From contig NC_064773.1 in NCBI RefSeq assembly GCF_011397635.1, positions 2,904,501 to 2,968,500 of the forward strand: a DNA stretch of 64,000 nt. Direction: 5' to 3'. This DNA comes from Epinephelus fuscoguttatus. Its lineage: Eukaryota > Chordata > Actinopteri > Perciformes > Serranidae. The translations under genes were made by a program, and so were the position numbers. Below, piece after piece: positions 1 through 13,230 of this stretch. Numbering within the stretch: the first letter of the stretch is position 1; every line of letters begins with the position of its first letter. Under the pieces are notes generated by a model that had not been told where the DNA came from, searched no databases, and was given only the letters and a program-made list of their open reading frames with translations.

Positions 1-369
1 TTTAACAGCAGGTCACACGAGTCTGATGCAGCTCTGCTGTTCCATAGAAGGAGGGTTTGTATTAAACTGATCTGAACTATTTTCAGGTGTTAAAACACTA
101 AAGGAAATGTAGTTATTTATTATAATATATTCCATTTCTGCTGATATATCCCTCTAAATCCTCCACACTGGATCATTAATTGTCTGATTTGATTTTGTCT
201 TCTCAAATATCAGATTATCTGATTGTAAACTTTTCTGTCTCCCATCTTCATCTCCTCTCCTCATCACTTCACATCTCTTTATTCTCTCCTCCGTATTCCT
301 CAGTATCGCTTCTCTTTTTCATGTAATACAGTTTATATAAAGTCTGCTTGTGTGTTTCTGTGTCTGCAG

Positions 370-3300
370 GTGAAGAACTGGGTGAAAGAGTTGAGGAAAA
401 TGTTGGGGAACGAGATTTGTTTATGTATAGTAGGTAAGTCATCAGAAATCAGAAAATGCATTTATTCTACATGAACATATGAGAACATCAATAACAAAAA
501 CAAGAGCCTCTAACTTTCATTTTAGAAGTCGGTGTAGTCTGGGTCTGCTGGCTAATAAACTGTGTTGGAAATGTCAGACAGAAACAGGAACCTTTCTGCA
601 TGCACTGTAGGAATGTAAACAGGTTAATCCATTCTGGGCAAAAGTTGTGGATCACATAGGGAAGTAGTTAGGTATGACGGTACCTATATCACCAAGGCTG
701 TGCCTAAATATGACCTCAAAACACGACCTTGTTGTGATAAATGTCGGGGTCGTCACAGCTGCTTGAATGATCCTCAGATTCTGAAAGAGTACGTCACCTC
801 CAGAGTTTGAAAAGTGTAAGGAACCTATGTTCGAAACTGTCATATGAACGCGTGTTAGCTCAGGTCAGCGATGAGAGCTTTAAGAGGTCATGGGCAGGCT
901 TTTTTGTTTGTAATCTAAGAATGTGTAACTAGAGCCCAGTCTCACTCCAAAGTCGTCGAAATCTGGCACTTGGGCAGCGACTTGTGGCGTCAGAAACCAT
1001 CGAATAAAGGCATCCCTTAATGTCAGCATGATACGCGGACGGGAGGACATGCAGCGGGACTAGGACGAAAGTTAAGGTGGTGAAAGTTTGAGTAGGGCGG
1101 GCGGAAGTGGTGGTGGATGGGTCCAACAAACACAGACTTTCACCTGAGAGAGCGGTGTTCACGTCCCTTAAAGGGATAGTGCACCCAAAAATGACAATTC
1201 AGCCATTATCTACTCACCCATATGCCGAGGGAGGCTCAGGTGAAGTTTTAGAGTGATCCAACTTTTTATGTCGGGGCTTCAGGACACTTGGATCACTACG
1301 GACGAGCAGTATGGAGATATTTTGTGGTTTCAATGATGTGTTTTTGGACGTTTGAATCTGGGGCGCCGTCAGCCTCCATTAGGTGGAGTTGTGTTGCTAC
1401 CTCCTCTCCCCTTGGATCTCTGCAAGTGATGTGAGGACTCTAAAACTTCACCTGAGCCTCCCTCGGCATATGGGTGAGTAGATAATGGCTGGATTTACAT
1501 TTTTGGCTGCACTATCCCTTTAAGATTCTTAAACGAAACCCTGTTCCTTTTTTCCTAAACCCAACCGTGTGTGTTGTTGAAGGAAAAACACATCAATTTG
1601 CTGTGTTGTACTGACATAGTGCTTTTATTTTGAAAGAGACTGTATGCAAACTGTACATTTCCTGTGAAAACAGAAGTGTATTTTGAAAACAGACAATGCA
1701 TGTAACAGGCTGAAGTTGACACGGCGTCCCAGAACGTCAACAACCAACACACCCAGGGTACCTTGGACGCCATATGTGGACGTGGAAAGTCCATGACCAA
1801 ACGTGGACATGTGACGAGGTCACAGTGAGGATGTGTTGGTAGCTACCAGGTGCCTGTGGATATGTTGAGTTCCAATAACAATACTGTCCGTTTGTTCAGA
1901 ATTGACTGAAGAGATAAATAAAAAGTGTGAATTATGATAAAAAAATGTCAGTGTGGTTGATCACAGAGGCCCCCTGCTGTCGTTAACCTGTACTGTTTTT
2001 TCTCGGAAGCAGCACAGTGTCGTAGGGATTAATGTCTGGTTATTGTATAATTTGGACAAAATCTAACAAACAGAAAGAGAAAAACATTTTATGAAAGCTG
2101 TTAAACTTCCAGATGTAGCAAGTACATGTAGTAATGCTCAATAAGAAGAGTATAAGTTTATTAATTTTATAAGGTGGTAATTGGACTAGATCAGAAAATG
2201 CTAAGGTTCGGCTCTGGGAGGTGCGTGTGGCAGTATAAAGACAACACAGACAAATATTTATGGTTTAGTGGCCAGTGCCTTATTATTAACAGTGGGGAAA
2301 AAGTGAATTCAACCAGTAGCCCCAAAATATTTACAATCTGCAGATATGACTTTGTTCAAGCTTGATTTGAAATTATTAGAGAAGTTTGAAGAGGGAAAAA
2401 GTGCACTTTGTTTTAACTTTCGTTCTGACCACAAATAAACAGTTCAGTTTACAGTTTCATAATAGCAACAGCAAAAGAAATGCAACAGTCCTAGTCCAGG
2501 AAAATACCTGGAGTACCTGTACTCCACCCAATCACCTCACTGATGATAAATCACAGTCCGCAGTAGAGATTGGTAGATTGATTGATTGTCCATAGTTCAT
2601 TCAGAATGTTCATTGGTATTATAATTGTCCATGGGCGCGCAAAACAGAGTTCATAAGCGGATTGTGAATGAGGGGAAAACAAAAAAGGAGAGTGGACTGG
2701 CTGCAGCAGCCCCTACCGAACCACAGGAGTGCTGTTGCTGTGTGAGGATGGTGTTCGAGGCTCCTTCTTGGGCTTAGCTCGCCATCGGGTGGTGGCACCA
2801 AGCAGGGCACACCTGGCCAATTCCACTCCTAGACAGTCACACAGCGAGTACCCAGCATCAGCACGCGGTTGGTATCAAACTTCTGTTGCAGCCGTCCCTG
2901 CAGCCCGTCTCCCCTTGCCTGTCTGCCAACCGAGCAGGACACACAATTGAAGAGGACTACAGGAACGCGATTGGCTAACAGGCTCGCAAGGTGCTCAGCG
3001 TGCGTGCGCACGTAACTACGTGACTCAAGGGTGCGTTTAAGGACACGGGAGAATGTAGGAAATAAATATTTGTTACATTTATCCACCATAAGCGCATTTT
3101 CTATGTGGGTTACAAGACTCTTGATTAATACATAAAAGACATGGAGCAGATGGGACTTCATAAAGTTCTAACAAGATAATTTAATTATAAGACAAATGAT
3201 CATTTTATTTTATATTTCTAAAAACACGTCGAACATGTGAGACATGAATTATGACCCAGGAAGTTCAGTTTTAGTAACAGATCAATGAGTTAAAGGCTCA

Positions 3301-6300
3301 TCAAACACAGTGGTTTGAGTTACTGTGAGAAGTTTTCAGCAGAAAAAACTTGATTTTTATCTTCACAGAGTTTGTTTTCATGTTTTTGTGTCTCAGAGAG
3401 GAAATGTTTAGATCCTGTTGTCATAGAGCTTCTGGATATTAAATTATTTGTCTGCCTGTGACTTCACAAGAGAATATTTCTGAAGTGTTTTAACTGGATT
3501 ATGTTGTTGATGTCGTGCTCATCATGTGGGGCAGCTGCAGTTTCAGAATCTGCTGCTCCATAATGTGATTTTGGTGTTTTTGTTAAAGCAGGAAATCACA
3601 TCAAGACGTTTGCATAGAGATTTTAGGACAGTGAAGTTTGTGGTTCTGTTTAAATCCACAGAGACTTCATGAGGATCTTTGAGGGGCCGTACACATGCTG
3701 CACCCTCCATTGTTTTCAGTGTAGACTGTGAATATTCAGGTTGGAAACTCTCCATGGGAATTTAGAGGAACTAATGGGAATATAAGCAACATTTTCTCAG
3801 GCTGTGTTTATCATGTCATATGCAGATAGAACTAAAACTATCCGCACACATGCCGGGGTTTTTGCACCCTTTAATCCATTGTTTGCAATATAGACGTGCA
3901 GCAAGCGCGCTTAAATGCCAGAAAGACGCCGTTGTGATGTGCACACGTTCCAGAGCGCCTATTTGTAAGGGTGCGGTTGGCGGCAGGGATAACCAGAGCT
4001 TTACATCCATCACTCCGATAATATTTTAGGCCTACACATGTAAAAACAGCGTCTGGAAGAAGATCAGTTCTGCACTCTGCTCTTCAGACGCAACCTGTCT
4101 CCGCGCTCTTAAAAGTTGGCACAGAGTCGGCACAAGAGTTGCAGGCAGCGCCCGACCTCGTGTTTTCCAGGCATTTACGGCATGTGTACGTCCACTGATG
4201 AACCTGTTTTTCTCAAAGCGTCCTCATCGTTAAACAACAGAATTGGTCGTTTGCCAGCGACTCCTAAAACTACTTACGTCACCACTGAGAGGTACCAGCA
4301 ACAGGCGCTATTTAACGTTGTGAAACTGTCACAGTTTGGTTAGGTTAAGAAAAAATACAATTGTTAAGCTATTGAAGCCAGCATTGATCTTTGTTTTTTT
4401 ACATGGGACACATACAGCAGTCTCGTGGGGTTAAGTCCTGTGATTGTTGGACACATCCATTCACCCTGACCTCCTTATTATGCAGACTGTGTCACTCTTT
4501 ATACCACGTCACCTGACCTCCTCTTTTTACTCCCGTCATAAACGCTACGGCCACTAGAGGTCGCAGCCTAATAGTAAATATGAGATAAAATAATAAGAGT
4601 AACTATGGGTGGTAATAAGCTGCACAAACGACCCAAACAGCCATTTTTTAAGGAGGGACATTCAACACATCGGCAGAGACTTTTTGCTTCAATTCAGGTT
4701 TTGTTTTCATCAGCTGTTAGCTCCACTAATCGATATTGTTTTTATTAAGTGATGAGTCATCAAACACGCTGTGATGAACCCGCTGTATGAGGCAACATCT
4801 CACAACTGTCATAGGATATGTTTGCTCTTTAGCAGGGGTGCAGTAGTGCCGCCGCAGCACACAGGAGTGACGTACTGCCACTTTTTTCTCCAAGTAAAGA
4901 AATAAAATTTTCAGAATCTGATTGAAATTCACACACACACATTTTAAGCAATCAGATTACAGCGTGTTTCGTGTAAGAGAGCCTCTGAAGACTAAAGGAA
5001 TGATCAGAGCTGTTATTTTGACATTTAAGGTGCGGTGAGTGACTCATGACGTCGATTTTTTTGCATTGAGTAACATGTAAGAAAACATTCAAACTTGAAT
5101 GTTGCCAGGAGCTGCAGGCGTTGAATTAAATGATTTTTCTCAGACTATAGCTGCTGACTGTTCACTAGAGAAGATGAAAAGGCAGCAAAACATCCTTTCA
5201 TGTACAGTTTTAGCTGACTCATGTTTGTGAACTCGCCACTGTAGGAGCAGTTGTTACATAACCTTCAAAACAAGCCACAACTTAACTGTGTGTGTGTGCG
5301 CACACAAATTTGTGCATCATAGGTGTGCTCCTGCTTTTAAAGTAACAGCACTGAAACCCCCAAGGCCTGTTTCAGAAAGCAGGTTTAACAGACTCTGACT
5401 CTGAGGTGACAAACGCTGGGAAGGAAACTGTCTCAGAGCAGCTGATCAGAGTCTGTTTAGTCAAATTTCCTGGACAGTATAAATACTCACATGATGGTGC
5501 ATGTGTTTGCTGAAGGAGTGTTGATTATCACGCAGAAATAAATACAGAATGAGTCGTGTTTGATTTGACGAGCCGGACTGATGAAGAACAAATCTGTTTC
5601 TTTCTCTGCAGGTAATAAAATTGATTTGGACAAAGACAGACATGTTTCAGTGGAAGAGGCTGAGAGGTAACAACACAACAACACACTGATTTGTTCATGT
5701 TTGTCTGGTGTAAACAAATAAAAACATGATGCTCAGCAGCCTCTTATCTGTGTGTGTGTGTAGTTATGCAGAGTCGGTGGGAGCCAAACACTACCACACA
5801 TCAGCCAAGCTAAATAAAGGCATCGAGGAGCTCTTCCTGGATCTCTGTAAAAGTAAGACGTCACACGCTGTTCACACATAAACCGGACTGTTGCCACGCG
5901 CTGCGAGATCGAGTTAAAATCATAACATTTCCACAAATAATATTTAATAACGGGATGTTTTTAGAGGAACATTTTCATCTGACGAAAGAGGTGAGACACT
6001 GTTTCATCAGATCAGCTGTTTATTTCTGGACTTCACCTCACACAAATGTTATCCTCACTTTTTATTTTTGGATTTTAAAGACATTTTCGTTGGCTTTAAC
6101 ACTCAGAGTCAGAGGAGGAGATGGATTTTAGTTTCAGTGCAAAGAAGTTTATTTATAGAACATTTTTCAACACCAAAGTTACAGAGTGCCTCACAGAAAA
6201 CACACAATAAGGACACAGGAATAAAAACACGACAGCTGACAGGGAAATTCACTCATTTCATTAACTGCACAGAATGAAGGGTTCAGATATGTTCACACTC

Positions 6301-6913
6301 TGACGTTTGTATTTTCACTATGAAGCTGCAGCTGGTTAGGTTAGCTTAGCTTAGCATACAGACTGTAAACAGAGGGAAACAGTTAGCCTGGCTCTGCACA
6401 CAGCTCACTAATACACACGTTATATCTGGTGTGTTTAACTTCTACAGAAACCAAAGTGTTAAAATGACGTGCTGTGGTTTTACAGAGGATGATGTGGAAG
6501 GAAGGAAATTAACTTTTTCTATTAGTTTCCAGAGAAACGGCCCGAAACCACAACTTAATCTTTGTTTCCACTTCAGTTTACCGTAAACCGTTCCTTGTGT
6601 TTCTCTGTGTTAATAATGTGCTGATGGAACGGCCCAGTTTGGTTCGGTTCAGTCAAACTCAAGTATGTTTGTCCCCTCAGTGCAGTTCATTTAGGCAGGT
6701 GTGAACACACCAAAACAACCGGACTGAGACTTTCTTGAAGAGGTGGTTCTTAACGCTTTGTCTGTGTTTTCAGGGATGATGGAAACGGCTCAGGCTGAGG
6801 AGAGATTGAAGGGCAACGGAGCCAGCCAATCAGCATCAAGTAGGCGGGGCGTACAGATCGTGGATGACGAACCACAAGCCACGCCCGCTGGAGGATGCTG
6901 CTCTTCTGGCTAA
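370..6913 (+). CDS. rab21: Ras-related protein Rab-21, last four coding exons (5' part outside window)
   Basis: Four exons at 370-433, 5612-5666, 5764-5852 and 6774-6913 (stop TAA 6911-6913) join in frame (64+55+89+140 bp = 115 codons plus stop), each bounded by AG/GT. The joined protein begins VKNWVKELRKMLGNE, then carries the G4 guanine-specificity motif NKID, the G5 motif TSAK, the Rab21-like stretch GIEELFLDLCKRMMETAQ, and ends GGCCSSG, whose paired cysteines are the geranylgeranylation site. Human RAB21 has about 225 residues, so roughly the C-terminal half is here. Rab21 is a small GTPase of early endosomes involved in integrin and cargo trafficking (family knowledge). The residues match Rab21 better than other Rabs, notably the RRGVQIVDDEPQA tail. 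The 5.2-kb first intron seen here is filled with repeat debris. Expected G1-G3 exons must lie upstream of base 1. Confidence 0.96.
535..665 (+). mobile_element. L1/Tx1-like LINE ORF2 C-terminal fragment
   Basis: Translating 541-663 gives LCWKCQTETGTFLHAL, a stop, then ECKQVNPFWAKVVDHIG. The pattern C-W-x-C ... GTF-x-H-x-x-[W]-x-C ... FW is the cysteine/histidine motif at the C-terminus of L1-like ORF2 proteins. The expected tryptophan codon is TAG here, so the fragment is dead. It lies in a rab21 intron, sense to the gene. Family placement rests on motif memory. Confidence 0.7.
666..1167. other. rab21 intron, unassigned repeat-like DNA
   Basis: No coding exon is visible. The stretch around 1020-1150, with a 'gtggtggatgggtc...gactttcacctgagag' arrangement, resembles 58260-58340 ('gtagtgatggatgaatgggtc...gactttcacccaggag'). 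It is therefore probably a dispersed repeat rather than unique DNA. Confidence 0.4.
1168..1523. mobile_element. Fold-back MITE with about 80-bp terminal inverted repeats
   Basis: The left end reads ttaaagggatagtgcaccca and the right end is its inverse (tgcactatccctttaa). The inverted arms extend through the 'catatgccgagggaggctca' block to about 1250 on the left and start near 1437 on the right, so the element can fold into a long stem with a roughly 190-bp loop. The loop and right arm recur at 43331-43587. There is no transposase, so this is a non-autonomous DNA element; the superfamily was not determined. Confidence 0.8.
1524..5611. other. Remainder of the large rab21 intron
   Basis: This intron runs from the 433/434 donor to the 5611/5612 acceptor. 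It contains several repeat-like, GC-richer islands (about 1540-1850, 2620-3030, 3640-4340 and 4490-4560) amid AT-rich DNA. I find no reading frame with recognisable domain content and no splice-bounded exon that fits Rab21. A short CA run lies at 4930-4940. Confidence 0.6.
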
Positions 6914-7130
6914 CACACACACACAGGCACACACACACAGTCTCTCTGCCATACATGCTTGCAGACATAATATTCACACACACATTTACGAGCGTCTCTG
7001 TCGTCCAGTTTCTCTGAACTCTTAAAAAAAACTTAATCCCAACTGTTGCTGCTGTTCATTCAGCACCGCCTCTGCTGCTAAGGAGCATGGGAACTCATAT
7101 TTGAAATGGTTTAATCGCTGTTTCCTCCCA

Positions 7131-7136
7131 AATAAA
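7131..7136 (+). other. rab21: Candidate polyadenylation signal of rab21
   Basis: AATAAA occurs 218 bp after the rab21 stop codon, and a second TTAATAAAAG follows at about 7270. The interval 6914-7130 is therefore the likely 3' UTR; it begins with a CA-rich run. Transcript ends cannot be confirmed from sequence alone. Confidence 0.5.
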
Positions 7137-7739
7137 AGATTAAAATGATTTAAATTTGACAAAAATCACATTTTCAGCACTTTAATTTCCTGCAGAAGCA
7201 AAACTTCGCCCAGAGAAACGGCGAAGGCCACACGTCAACCTGCAGCTGTTTGTGTGTCATTAATTCATCATTAATAAAAGAGCTGAAATAACTTTGAGGA
7301 CATCGAACGGCGGCAGAGATTTATTTAGTTATTTTTGTTTATTTGTGGTGGGAAGTCTCTCGAGGGATGAAACATACAAACACACACACTGTATAAACCT
7401 CCATTAATCATCATATTTATCTCAAAATATAAACATGTTTTCTGTTTTCAAACCCAGAGGAGCAGCAGGCGGACAGCGCCACCTGCTGGGTGCAATGACA
7501 AATTATTAAAGGACAGGTTCAGATTTTTTCATGCTCATATTAATACACTCACATGTTGTTTTACTGCAGGTGTTTCACCTCGGACACAACCCAGAATAAA
7601 AAAAACATCAGTGGAAACTAAACGTGGGGATGTTGTGTTAAAAAGAAAACCTCATTTCAGCTTCAGCTGAACTTCAGAGCGGATTTTTACACAGAGTAGA
7701 GACATTATATCCTCCATCTCTGACAAAGTAGGAGTGACG

Positions 7740-8460
7740 ATCACAGTGATCAACAACTCTTGAAACTAAACTCCCAGATTTGGAAGACTATTTCTGCCAG
7801 TGTGATGGAAGAAAAAATAAGTTATTATTATGAGAGACATTTTAGAGATAATGAGTTAGTATCTCAAAATATTGAGGAACTTCCACTTTTCCAGCTTTGT
7901 GATGGTAGGCTTGAGTCAGAGTTTTGATAAAATGAGTCATTATTTTGAGGAAGTTTCTCGTTATTTTGATAAAGCTTCAAACTAGTTAATATTTTAATAG
8001 TTACTCAGTATTTTCAGAAACTACGTCAGTAATTTGAGAAAGTTTCTGATTTTTTGAGAAATTATGTCAATATTTTAAAGAAGTTTCTCATTATTTTGAG
8101 ATACTAACTCATTTCCAAAAAGTCTCAGAAAATAATGAGTCAGAATTTCAAAATAATGAAACTATCAAAATAACAAAACCAAGGCAATATTTTGAGAAAT
8201 TGCATCAATATTTTTAAATGTTTCTCAATATTTTTGTGATACTAAATACTTATTTAAAAATACAAACTCAAAATTTCTCATCATAAAGACTGACATGTAT
8301 TGGTGAAAATGGTCTTCCATACTGAGGAGCAACGATGAGCTGTGAGTGATTACTGGACCACGTGACTCCCCAAAATACACTTGTTGTAAAATAATAACTT
8401 TTTCTGAACATCATTAAAGGTCCAATAAAAAGTTGACAGTGTAAAAGAGTCACATCAGTA
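7740..8460. repeat. AT-rich degenerate repeat block (inverted-sense relatives of 10.6-12.3 kb)
   Basis: Phrases such as 'tcattattttgagg', 'aagtttctc' and 'agatactaactcatt' recur every 20-40 bp with heavy drift. The block includes the phrase 'gaaaatggtcttccatac', a variant of 'agaaatgggcttccatac' seen several times at 10.7-12.1 kb and near 20.73 kb. It has no coding content. Confidence 0.6.
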
Positions 8461-9618
8461 AATTATTTTTGTGTGAGGTTTCCACATACCTTCATGCTGG
8501 AGGTGTGTGAGTGTTGTATTAATATAAAACTGGAAAAAAGTCCGAACTCGCCCTTTAATCTGAGCAGTTTACTCTTCACATCTGTCAGTATGAACCACGA
8601 CGTCAGTCAGAGCTGCACACAAATTAAAAACAATTATAAAACCTGAATATTTAAAATGTTTCCATTTCGTAAGAAGCTGCAGGTGTTTTATTGTAAACTA
8701 AAATTACATTTGTTATTGTTACAATTAAAACAACATAATTAAGTAAATGAAGAGGAAATCATAAAGTAACAACAAGAAAGAAAACAAATCAAAATCTCAA
8801 CCTCAGTTTCATGTTTCACTCAGCTGCTGCTCAACCTGATATTTTTGTTTGTGAAATAAACTGCACTTTGTTAAAATCAAATTTAGGGAAAAAAAAAAGA
8901 ATAAATTACCAGTTAAATGCAAACATCTCAGTTTGCTGCACGTTTGCTAAAAATAAACATGAAAACATTGATCAAAATGTGCCTGTACTGCAGTTTAACT
9001 GTTTATATTTTATTTTTCTGAATCCTGAAGATATTTAGTTAAAATAATAAGACAGCAAAAAACTGGAACATTCTGATTTAGTTTTCTTTCCATCGACTAA
9101 TTAATCGTTTCAGCTCGACTGATGTTGGTCTGTTAATTTATCTTCATGTTGTAAAAACAAACAAACAAAAATACTTAATTTATAGATTAAAAATGAATTA
9201 ACAAAACTCAAACATTGATCAAAGTGTGCAGTTTGAAATACATTAATATATAATATGTTTATTATTGTGACATTATAATCTTCAGTTATTTTTAGTTTAT
9301 GCAATAAAATGTTAAAATATTTTGAGAGAAAAAAAACTTGAAATAATTTGCTTCATCCAAAAACTAACAAAAATATATTCAGTTTACGAAGATGAAAAAA
9401 AGATAAAATGATTTTTGGTCTTATCAAAAAAAATAAAAAATAAAAAATTGTAGTGATCAGTGTATTGATGAATTGATTCATTTTTCAGCTCTGTTGCTGA
9501 TGATCTGGATTTTTGGTCTTTAAATTAAACATTGATATTTTTTGTGAATTTTTTCTTTTTTTTTTTTCCCCATTCCAAAATTTGATTTTATGTTAATAAC
9601 CATCCCGTTTTAAAAATA

Positions 9619-9620
<2 letters not shown>

Positions 9621-9649
<29 letters not shown>
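9621..9649. repeat. (AC)n microsatellite followed by (AT)n
   Basis: About 14 perfect AC dinucleotides run directly into a short 'atatatatat' tract. Confidence 0.95.
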
Positions 9650-9658
<9 letters not shown>

Positions 9659-9977
9659 TTAAAGAATGAAAATGTGTTATAGTTTGACAACTGAATAAAA
9701 ATCATTCATCAACATTTATTTTCAGGTATTTGATGAATTAATTGTTGTTTTTGTCGTCCAAACTCCAAAATATTTGATTTAAATCAAAATAAAACCAGAA
9801 ACAGAAGCTGGAAACAGATAATTTTTGACATTTTTGTGTTAAAAAGTTCCAATAAAATTCTCGTCAGTTCTCGCTGTAATTGATTAATTCAGCTCTGAAT
9901 ATTATAAAAGCTTCCTAAATATTGTGCAGCTCAAAGTTCAGCTCCTTCATCCTCCTCCTCTTCCTCTACATGGTTTT

Positions 9978-9980
<3 letters not shown>

Positions 9981-10025
<45 letters not shown>
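9981..10025. repeat. (AC)22 microsatellite
   Basis: An uninterrupted AC tract of about 45 bp in AT-rich intergenic DNA. Confidence 0.97.
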
Positions 10026-10029
<4 letters not shown>

Positions 10030-10639
10030 TAATACAGTGCATGTTTGATTTCTGTAAAAGGCTTTTTTCTGTTTTACTTTGAAAAGAAATGGTGAATAAA
10101 AAACCTGAGCAGCGGATTATTTAATAAGTTATATTCACACGTGGCGGTGACGGAAATCTGTACATGAACAAACGTTTTCTCTGTAAACTCTCGACTGTGT
10201 ACTTTTACTGTTGTTTTCCATCGAGGCCTGTAGCTCCATTAATCTCTCTGCTTACTGAAAGAAAAAAGAAATACAGTGACATTGTACAAAAACATAAACA
10301 GGAAGTTTGACCTGCCTTTGGGGAATAATCGACGCACATAGAAGAAGAAGAAGAAGAACTAAACGCTGTACTGTCCTCTTCATCATGGGAAAACAAACAA
10401 ATGTGGTTGAAAGGAAAAAAAAATCAGCACACTTTTTGGAAATGTAATTTTTTAAACTGCTAGTGTCAAAAGTGTTTTGTAAAGATAATAGAACAATTAT
10501 AACGATTTACACAACGCACTGAGGTGTCGCACACATTGTCGTTATTTCATTTTACAGGTTCACTCTGTTTGTACAGAAGCCCATCTGAGCCAATGTGATG
10601 AAATAAAAAATCCTGCAGGTCACTATTCGGAGAAACTTT

Positions 10640-12330
10640 CTGAAAATAATGACTCAGTATATTATTTTATTTATATATTATTTTGAGATGCTAAGTCTTT
10701 ATTTCGAGGGAGTTTCTCATTATAATGATTTACAGGATTTTTTTTATCACATTGGCAGAAATGGGCTTCCATACATGGGAGCATCATATGGGATGGTAGG
10801 CCATTATTTTTAGGGAAAAAAAGATCTCATTATATGAAGATACTAAATTTTTGTTGTTGTTTACAAAGTTTCTCATGTTTATGCTAGCCCTTTATTTTGA
10901 GATGCTAAGTCATTTTTTTAGATACTAGTACTATTTTATGTTTTCATCACATTGACAGAAATGGGCTTCCATACATGAGAGATTTTTACGGGATGGTAGG
11001 TCATTATTTTAAGAAAAAAAAACTCATTATTTTGGGATACTTTTTTTGTTGATTAGAAAGTTTCTCATGTTTGTACTCAGTCTTTATTTTGAGATACTAA
11101 GTCATTACTTAAGATATTGCCTCTTTTTTTAAAACAGAAAATGCTCCTTATGTTGATACTAAGTCCTTATTTTGAGATACTATTTTTTCTATTTTTCTGA
11201 AAGTTTCTCGCTATGTTGATGCAAGCCCTTTTGTTTAAGATCATTTTGAGAAGATTTCTTATTATTTTGAGATACTTTTTAGACTCGTAGAAAGTTGCTC
11301 ATTATGTTAAAATACTCATTATTTTGAGATACAAATTCTTTTTTTCAGAAAGTTTCTCATGTTGACACTGTATTTTAAGATATTAAGTCATTATTTTAAG
11401 TTACTACCTTTTTTTTAATTATGTTGATACGAAGTCTAAATTTTGAGACACTAACTCATTGGTAGAAAGTTTCTCATGATGTTAAAAACTTATTATTTTG
11501 AGAAAAAAATCTCCTTCCTTTGAGATCTTAATGTTAAAACTAGCCCTTTAAAAAAAAAAAAGAAAGGAAAGAAATTAAGTCATTTTGAGAACATTCCTCA
11601 TAATTTAAACTAAGTTATTTTTCATTTTCATAACTCCTCTTTTCTGTAGGTTTCACAGTATGTTAAAAAACAAAGTCTTTATTTTGAGATATTAAGTCAT
11701 TTTTAAGGGAGTTTCAGTTTATAATGATTTATATTTTGAAAGATACTAGATTGAATTAGTCTCTTTTAGAAAGTTTCTCATTATGTTAATACTAAGTCAC
11801 TGTTTTGAGGGAGGTTTTTTTTCTCATTATAATGGTTTACAGGATTTTTCATTTCATCACATCGATGGAAATGGGCTTCCGTACCTGAGAGCTTCATACA
11901 GGATCTTTGGTCATTATTTTCACAGTATTTTTTTTTTTTTAACTTATTATGCTTATAGTAAGCCTTTATTTTTAAACATTAAGTCATTATCTCAAGAAAA
12001 TATTTCATTATTTTTAGAACATTTTGAGTTTCCAATTATAATGATTTACAGGAGTTTTCTTTTCATCCCTTTGGCAGTAATGGGCTTCCATATGTGAGAG
12101 CTTCGTACAGGTGGTAGGTCATTATTGTGAGACGTTTTTTTAAATGAGGTTTCCCATTGTTTATACAAAACCTTTATTTTGAAACATTAAGTCGTTATTT
12201 TTAAAGAAAATTTCTCATTATTTTGAGATTCTTTTTCTTGATAAAAGTTTCTCATTTTGATGAAACTACATCATGTTTAGAGAGTTTCTTATAATAACTT
12301 AGGATTTTTATCCTTCATGTTGGCAGGATG
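10640..12330. repeat. 1.7-kb irregular array of 'ttttgagatactaagtcat' motifs
   Basis: The motif 'tattttgagatactaagtcat' and the companion 'agaaagtttctcattatgtt' alternate dozens of times with drift and no fixed period. Longer phrases 'cacattggcagaaatgggct' and 'cttccatac' return at about 10750, 10950, 11870 and 12070, giving a loose higher-order unit of 200 to 900 bp. An open frame of 104 codons at 11783-12097 is a by-product of the repeats. Confidence 0.7.
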
Positions 12331-13230
12331 GTTTTCCATACTTCTCTTCAAACTTTTTCTTTCACAGGGAATAATTATATTTTAGGGAACAATTTTATTA
12401 ATCATAGTTTTAAAACGTGTTTTTCAAATCTCAAGTCACAATTTATGATATAATGCTGATGTTTACTGAGAAAAACCAGCTGTTTTTACTGGTAAGTATG
12501 GGTGAGTGAATGTCTCATAAATTAAAAAAAAAAAAAAAAAAGATAATGTCATGATTAATATTATTGAGTAATGTGAAATATGTCAATCTGATGTATTAAT
12601 AAACTAAGCAGGACAATTTTTTTTCTGTAAGTTAAGTGGAAACTGATTTTCCTCTGAGGACAAACATATTCCTTCAAACTTTAAGAATCAGGAAATCAAT
12701 TAAATGAAACCCTCATTTCCAACAATGCCATACATGAACAAAGACATTAAAAACAATCAATAAGCAAACAAATAACCATCATGCACATCTATTAAAATAA
12801 ATCATACAAATCAACAGCAGCAATAAATGATCGCTGAAAGTACAGTAGAAACAGGATGATAAACATGTTAAGGTGCAGATGTAAAGTTAAAGTATTTTCA
12901 CTCAATTAAAACAAGATGAGAAACGAGGCACGTAAACAACCATAATGGCGACAGAGTGTCTGATTGAAGGTGTTTTGCAGATTATTCCCCGTATGAGGAG
13001 CTCTGTGAGAGAATGACACTCCTCCAACGACGTGTTCTGTGAGATGATCAGAGGTCAAAGGGAAGCGACTGTATCAGAGCTTTATCTTGTGTAGAATCCT
13101 CCAGACCACAAATATGAGCCCAAAGTTTAACATACAAAGAATAAGCATAATGGAGTTATTTCCTCAGTTGATCCTTAAATGAAACTATATTTTGTGTTTA
13201 TAAAGTTTTCTCCAGTAGGAACCAGAGGGT
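12331..13230. other. Intergenic DNA, no gene seen
   Basis: AT-rich sequence with a poly-A run near 12523-12541. No splice-bounded exon, domain or structured repeat was recognised. Confidence 0.5.

Larger units (their letters stand above)
8461..10640. other. AT-rich intergenic DNA with microsatellites
   Basis: I see no gene here. It holds poly-A/T tracts, two CA microsatellites (listed separately) and a GAA run near 10342-10357. Phrases such as 'gactaattaatcgtttcagc' near 9095 look like decayed hAT-type MITE ends. Confidence 0.6.

Noticed and set aside
11783..12097. 104-codon plus-strand frame
   Set aside because: It lies wholly within the irregular AT-rich repeat array, and its phrases recur out of frame elsewhere in the array.
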